The position numbers were made by a program, and so were the translations under genes. This document shows, piece by piece, positions 5,059 to 7,691 of a stretch of 7,691 bases of DNA (position 1 is its first letter; each line of letters opens with the position of its first letter). Under the pieces are notes generated by a model. It had not been told where the DNA came from, ran no database searches, and worked only from the letters and a program-made list of their open reading frames with translations. The DNA comes from Chloroflexota bacterium (GTDB lineage Bacteria > Chloroflexota > Limnocylindria > Limnocylindrales > CSP1-4), in NCBI GenBank assembly GCA_021812735.1, contig JAKAMV010000468.1, positions 1 through 7,691 of the forward strand, in the 5' to 3' direction.

Positions 5059-6431
5059 GCCGACAGCAGGCGAGGCCGGGGCGGCGGGGGCCAGCTCCAG
5101 TCGACGGGCAGGGCCGCCCCCGCGAGCGCGCGCCGTCTCCCCAGCTCGGTCGGTGCAACCACCAGCAGCCGGTCGGTCCGCGTCGCGCGACCCGCCTCGG
5201 CGCCCCAGATGCGCGTCGACTTGCGGTGCGCTGCGATCTCGTCGGGCGCGATCCCGGCCAGCCGGTAGCCCTCGGGCTCGGCCGCTCCCTCCCAGACGCG
5301 GCCCGCGAGCCCGATCTCGCTGCGCAGCCGGTGCCCGCCGTCGGATTCCACGTCGCCGAGCACGAGCACGACCACGGCGTCGTCCGCCAGCACCTTGCGC
5401 AGATCCGCGAGCACCTCGCGCAGGAACCTCAGGTAGGCGGGGGGCCGGTGCGCGTGGTCGAGCGTGGCGTCGACGTCGGCCGCGCAGAGCCCCAGGAACC
5501 AGAGCCGCAGCCAATTGCAGGCGCCGTAGCGGACCACGCGCAGGTAGGGCGGGCTCGTGACGACCAGGCGTACGCGTCCCGGCAAGGCCCTGCGGTGGAG
5601 CGCGTCCCGTGTCCGGGTGCCGGCGTCGCGCGCATCCCCGAAGAGCGCGATCCCGCGCGTGGACGGCAGCGGATCCCGCAGCAGCCGCCGGAGCTTGACC
5701 GCCAGGGCGTCGAAGACGTCCCGCGGCTCCGGCCGGAGGCCCTGCGTTTCCGCGTACCGGAGCACGTACGCCGGCGGCATCGAGAAGGTGTTCGGCATCA
5801 GCGTCGAGAGAAACGTATGGCCGTGGCCGTGGAGGATGCCCGCAACCGTCGCCGCCAGGAACCGGTCGGTCCGATGCGACCGATCGAGCGCCGCGCGCAG
5901 GAAGAGGAGCTGGTGGAGGGTGCGGGGGTGGAACTGGATCCGCACCTCGGCCGGGATCGCCGCGGCATCGATCTGGTCGGCCGGGAGTGCAGGGCTCCGG
6001 GTGGTCTCCAGCGTCGACCAGCCGGCGCGCAGATCGGCCAAGCGCTCGTACAGCTCAGCCGCCTCAGGCGGGTCGACTTTGGCGGCTGTCAGCAGGTGCG
6101 CCAGCGGGTTCAGATCGTTCCCGATCCCCACCCGGCCCTCCGCGCAGGCCTGCAGTGGTGTCGTGCCGCGGCCACTGAACGGGTCCAGCACCACGTCGCC
6201 CGGGCGTGTGTAGCGGGCGATGAACGCGTGGGTCAGCCCGGCCGGGAACGCGCCGAGGTAGCTGCACATGGGGTGCAGTGCGTGGCCCCACAAGCGGCGC
6301 ACGGCCTTCCACTCGAGCTCGACGGGGAACGCGGGGAGGCCGATCGCGGGTTCGGCCGGCGCGAACGCGCTCACCGGCGGCAGGTCCGCGGCTGATCGGT
6401 ACGCCGGCTCGGGACGCAGCGGGAGCGTCAA
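5043..6431 (-). CDS. Site-specific DNA methyltransferase (N4-cytosine/N6-adenine type), apparently orphan
   Basis: A 462-residue protein. Motif I is VLDPFSGRGTTPLQAC (81-96), the SAM-binding FxGxG loop; GNDLNPLA (104-111) follows as motif II. The catalytic motif IV, VTSPPYLRVVRYG, is at 291-303. SPPY is commonest in N4-cytosine enzymes, though some N6-adenine enzymes use it. About 200 residues between I and IV, including HGHGHTFLSTLMPNTFS (201-217), probably hold target recognition, an alpha-like motif order. VVVLVLGDV (353-361) is a late core strand. The start used is TTG 6431, with GAGG 9 bp upstream; GTG at residue 20 is an alternative. No restriction endonuclease, specificity subunit or Vsr gene lies nearby, so it looks like a solitary regulatory or housekeeping methylase. 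RNA modification is a less likely alternative. Confidence 0.85.
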   Translation of the reverse strand: MTLPLRPEPAYRSAADLPPVSAFAPAEPAIGLPAFPVELEWKAVRRLWGHALHPMCSYLGAFPAGLTHAFIARYTRPGDVVLDPFSGRGTTPLQACAEGRVGIGNDLNPLAHLLTAAKVDPPEAAELYERLADLRAGWSTLETTRSPALPADQIDAAAIPAEVRIQFHPRTLHQLLFLRAALDRSHRTDRFLAATVAGILHGHGHTFLSTLMPNTFSMPPAYVLRYAETQGLRPEPRDVFDALAVKLRRLLRDPLPSTRGIALFGDARDAGTRTRDALHRRALPGRVRLVVTSPPYLRVVRYGACNWLRLWFLGLCAADVDATLDHAHRPPAYLRFLREVLADLRKVLADDAVVVLVLGDVESDGGHRLRSEIGLAGRVWEGAAEPEGYRLAGIAPDEIAAHRKSTRIWGAEAGRATRTDRLLVVAPTELGRRRALAGAALPVDWSWPPPPRPRLLSAQGSR

Positions 6432-6474
6432 CTGCCAGGGCCTCGACGGCGCCCACGCCGGGCGCGGGCCCGCA

Positions 6475-6516
6475 AATCTAGCACCGACCGGGCGGTCTCC
6501 GCGGGGCCAACGGTGC
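6475..6516 (-). promoter_or_regulatory. Candidate methyltransferase promoter with nested inverted repeats
   Basis: On the minus strand TAGATT (plus-strand 6475-6480) is a fair -10, predicting a transcript start near 6468 and a 37-nt leader. Immediately upstream is the inverted repeat GACCG-GG-CGGTC (6485-6496), within the -10/-35 spacer. It is nested inside GCACCG (6481-6486) and CGGTGC (6511-6516). A repressor bound here would block this promoter. Solitary methylases can be autoregulated, but no regulator gene is present. No good -35 is visible. Confidence 0.35.
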
Positions 6517-6606
6517 CCGGATCTCGTTTCCCGGCCGGCGGCCTCGCGCGGCCGGGGTCAAGGGGCCGGGCCGCGCCGCTCGCCACGTGCGGGCTGCAGC
6601 GCAGGG

Positions 6607-6612
6607 TAGGAT
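6607..6612 (+). promoter_or_regulatory. Candidate -10 element of tRNA-Arg
   Basis: TAGGAT ends 8 bp before the tRNA 5' end, a usual distance if the transcript begins one or two bases before the mature tRNA. It matches the -10 consensus at four of six positions. The -35 region near 6584-6589 (CACGTG) is not a recognisable match. Confidence 0.4.
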
Positions 6613-6620
6613 TCGGGTGG

Positions 6621-6693
6621 GTCCCCGTAGCTCAGTGGACAGAGCAACCGCCTTCTAAGCGGTCGGTCGCAGGTTCGAATCCTGCCGGGGACG
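6621..6693 (+). tRNA. tRNA-Arg, anticodon TCT
   Basis: The full cloverleaf is visible. The acceptor is GTCCCCG with CGGGGAC. The D-arm is GCTCAGTGGACAGAGC. The anticodon stem ACCGC/GCGGT encloses loop CTTCTAA with anticodon TCT at 6654-6656. The T-arm is GCAGG-TTCGAAT-CCTGC. Discriminator G is at 6693. The gene is followed by CCT, so the terminal CCA is not encoded, unlike the tRNA-Glu gene in this window, and must be completed by a CCA-adding enzyme. It reads AGA and probably AGG, rare codons in such a GC-rich genome. Confidence 0.95.
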
Positions 6694-6951
6694 CCTTAAC
6701 AACCTCGGGGAGTACGACGGCCAGGCCGTGCGCGTATGCCGCCGGGGCCAGGCGTGCCGAGACGAAGCGCGGACCCGCGCTCGCTGGCCCGCGCGCGGAT
6801 CGCGGCCGTCGGGAGCGGCGGCCGGCGATCGAGGAAGACCTTCGCCGATCATCGCGCGCGTCGCCGACCAGTTGACGGGGCCACGACAATCGAACCCACC
6901 GGGGTTCGGCGGACCCGCCGCGATCTGCTGGGGGCGGCAAGGAGCGATCAG
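6694..6951 (+). other. 258 bp without a recognisable gene after tRNA-Arg
   Basis: Open frames cross this stretch on both strands, but none shows a motif, a ribosome binding site or protein-like composition that I can defend. There is no integrase fragment and no direct repeat of the tRNA 3' end that would mark an attachment site. AAGGAG at 6939-6944 is the ribosome binding site of the Cys-rich gene, 7 bp before its ATG. TTGACG at 6872-6877 looks like a -35, but no -10 lies at the proper distance. Confidence 0.5.
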
Positions 6952-7233
6952 ATGCAGGCAGCGGACCCGTTTCCGGCCAGCGCCGTGAGGCCGCCATCGC
7001 CATCGGCGCGCTGTACCTGCGAGCATTGGGTCGACTGTGATTGCGCCTGTCACGGCCGATACTGCGACCCGTCCCACAACACCTGCGACATCGCGTTCTT
7101 GCCGGACGAGGGCGGCCTCACGCGCTGGGGTTGCCCCACCTGCACGCCCGGGGAGGGCGCTCCGCATGACCTCGGGTGTGAGCTGATCGGCTGGCACGTG
7201 CCACTCGGGCGAGGGCCGGACACGGCGCGCTAG
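6952..7233 (+). CDS. Small Cys-rich, probably metal-binding protein (93 aa), unknown family
   Basis: ATG 6952 has AAGGAG 7 bp upstream, the best ribosome binding site at this end of the window; the frame is open further upstream but that part is Arg-rich and not protein-like. The protein has ten cysteines at 21, 23, 29, 31, 33, 38, 45, 61, 64 and 76, and His at 25, 34, 42, 72 and 82. The core CTCEHWVDCDCACHGRYC (21-38) packs CxC, CxCxC and His. A later WGCPTC (59-64) is a CxxC knuckle. The pattern suggests one or two zinc sites or an iron-sulfur site; with no signal peptide, disulfides in the cytoplasm are less likely. I recognise no family. Codon use is more relaxed than in neighbours (TGT, GAT, CAT, TTG appear), a weak hint of recent acquisition. 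It converges on the TfoX-like gene. Confidence 0.65.
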   Translation: MQAADPFPASAVRPPSPSARCTCEHWVDCDCACHGRYCDPSHNTCDIAFLPDEGGLTRWGCPTCTPGEGAPHDLGCELIGWHVPLGRGPDTAR

Positions 7234-7261
7234 CGGGTGGGGGCGCCGGGGGAGCGCAGGC

Positions 7262-7303
7262 GGCCGGGCAGATATGCGGCCGAGGTGCGGGTGCGGCCCG
7301 GCC
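7262..7303. terminator. Inverted repeat between convergent genes, possible shared terminator
   Basis: GGCCGGGC (7262-7269) and GCCCGGCC (7296-7303) are perfect 8-bp arms around a 26-nt loop, in the 153-bp gap where the Cys-rich gene and the TfoX-like gene run towards each other. No T-run follows on either strand. Position is the main support; arms of this length are not rare in sequence this rich in G and C. Confidence 0.25.
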
Positions 7304-7344
7304 AGCCGTGGGCTGCCGGGGTCGACTTGTTCGCGATAGTCGAG

Positions 7345-7362
7345 GTGCTCGTGCTCGTGCTC
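7345..7362 (+). repeat. GTGCTC hexamer, three tandem copies
   Basis: Three perfect back-to-back copies of GTGCTC lie in the gap between the two convergent genes at the right end. The array is short and may be a slippage product. On the minus strand it would read Glu-His repeats in a frame that I do not consider a gene. Confidence 0.6.
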
Positions 7363-7386
7363 GCGCCACCCGAGGTCCAGCAACGC

Positions 7387-7647
7387 TCATCCAGTGCGCG
7401 TCTCCGCCTCGCGCCGCCCAGGGGCAACCAGCGTCTTCAGCCGGTCGCGTTCCTCCGGCAGAAGCCCGGCCGGTCGCACCCCGCGGCTGGCACCTGCCAA
7501 CTTGAGGAGCGTCGAGCGGGTCGCCAGCCGGGGCTGGGACTGGGCGAGGCGCTCCCAGACGGGCACCGCGCCCAGCGCCTGGAGCTCGGCGAGTGTGGTG
7601 ATCCCGACCGCGCGCAAGGCCGCCGCGAGCGTCGCGCCGATGTTCAC
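7387..7647 (-). CDS. TfoX C-terminal-domain protein (possibly 5'-truncated by window edge)
   Basis: From GTG 7647 the product is 86 residues, starting MNIGATLAAALRAVGITTLAELQALGAV. It follows the TfoX_C pattern: NIG, then a helix with LRAVGI, TTLAELQALGAVPVWERL (17-34), a middle helix STLLKLAGASRGVR (45-58) and a final LLPEERDRLKTL (62-73). This is a helix-hairpin-helix-like fold found at the C-terminus of TfoX/Sxy competence regulators and as stand-alone proteins of about 80-110 residues. The TfoX N-terminal domain is not in view. The frame stays open to the window edge (7691) with no better start, so the gene may be longer; GTG 7647 lacks a strong ribosome binding site. Function is uncertain, because stand-alone TfoX_C proteins are not established competence regulators. 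Confidence 0.72.
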   Translation of the reverse strand: MNIGATLAAALRAVGITTLAELQALGAVPVWERLAQSQPRLATRSTLLKLAGASRGVRPAGLLPEERDRLKTLVAPGRREAETRTG

Positions 7648-7691
7648 CGCGGCCCCGATCTCGTCGTCACGTGCCGGTCGGCGGCTAGATC

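Noticed and set aside
3484..5514. 676-codon open frame on the minus strand
   Set aside because: It is antisense to the glycosyltransferase, very rich in Arg/Gly/His, and has no motif. Such shadow frames are expected in GC-rich coding DNA.
4209..6395. 728-codon open frame on the plus strand
   Set aside because: It runs through the glycosyltransferase in the wrong frame and then antisense to the methyltransferase; its composition is not protein-like.
6872..6877. TTGACG as the -35 of a promoter for the Cys-rich gene
   Set aside because: No acceptable -10 occurs 16-19 bp downstream (CCCACC region).
6655..7383. Minus-strand frame starting with an EHEHEH-containing segment
   Set aside because: The Glu-His repeat is only the translation of the GTGCTC tandem, the frame runs into the tRNA-Arg gene, and it lies opposite the better-supported Cys-rich gene.
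1..7691. CRISPR array, insertion sequence or prophage
   Set aside because: No regularly spaced long repeats, no transposase or integrase motifs and no terminal inverted repeats were found.

Overview
The window is very GC-rich bacterial chromosomal DNA (roughly 70% or more by eye) with tightly packed genes, GGAGG-type ribosome binding sites, strong G/C third-position bias and occasional GTG/TTG starts. This fits a high-GC lineage such as Thermomicrobia-type Chloroflexota or Actinomycetota. The small protein at 2882-3205 and the general style lean me towards the former, but no marker gene settles it. I see no phage, plasmid, insertion sequence or CRISPR array.

Layout. At 2-151 is the tail of a probable alpha/beta hydrolase. 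A tRNA-Glu(CTC) gene follows at 210-286. Next is a two-gene operon with an ATGA overlap: a DUF1611/DgcN-family P-loop protein (460-1554) and an enolase-superfamily DgcA/dipeptide-epimerase-type enzyme (1551-2624). In characterised systems DgcN N-acetylates D-glutamate and DgcA racemises the product to N-acetyl-L-glutamate, so this pair is most simply a D-amino-acid salvage operon. The intergenic stretch 2625-2881 is the richest in unexplained signals. It holds three TGTGGACAA-like units exactly 12 bp apart (DnaA-box-like), a -10-like TAGCAT, and a leader that can fold into a three-helix structure just before the small unknown gene at 2882-3205. That gene is followed by an 11-bp perfect hairpin, and then by a 75-residue coiled-coil-like protein (3317-3544) whose TATACT box lies 8 bp before its ATG, suggesting a leaderless mRNA. 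A GT-C family membrane glycosyltransferase (3568-5058) follows on the same strand.

Converging on it, with a 16-bp overlap of the 3' ends, is a minus-strand SPPY-type DNA methyltransferase (5043-6431) with no restriction gene beside it. A tRNA-Arg(TCT) gene is at 6621-6693. The right end looks more accessory: about 260 bp without a recognisable gene, a 93-residue protein with ten cysteines (6952-7233), and a minus-strand TfoX C-terminal-domain protein (7387-7647, possibly running off the window).

The functions are a mixture of metabolism, cell-envelope glycosylation, DNA modification and tRNA supply. Only dgcN-dgcA form a clearly coupled functional unit. The best candidates for undescribed biology are the repeat array plus structured leader before the 107-residue protein, and the Cys-rich mini-protein.
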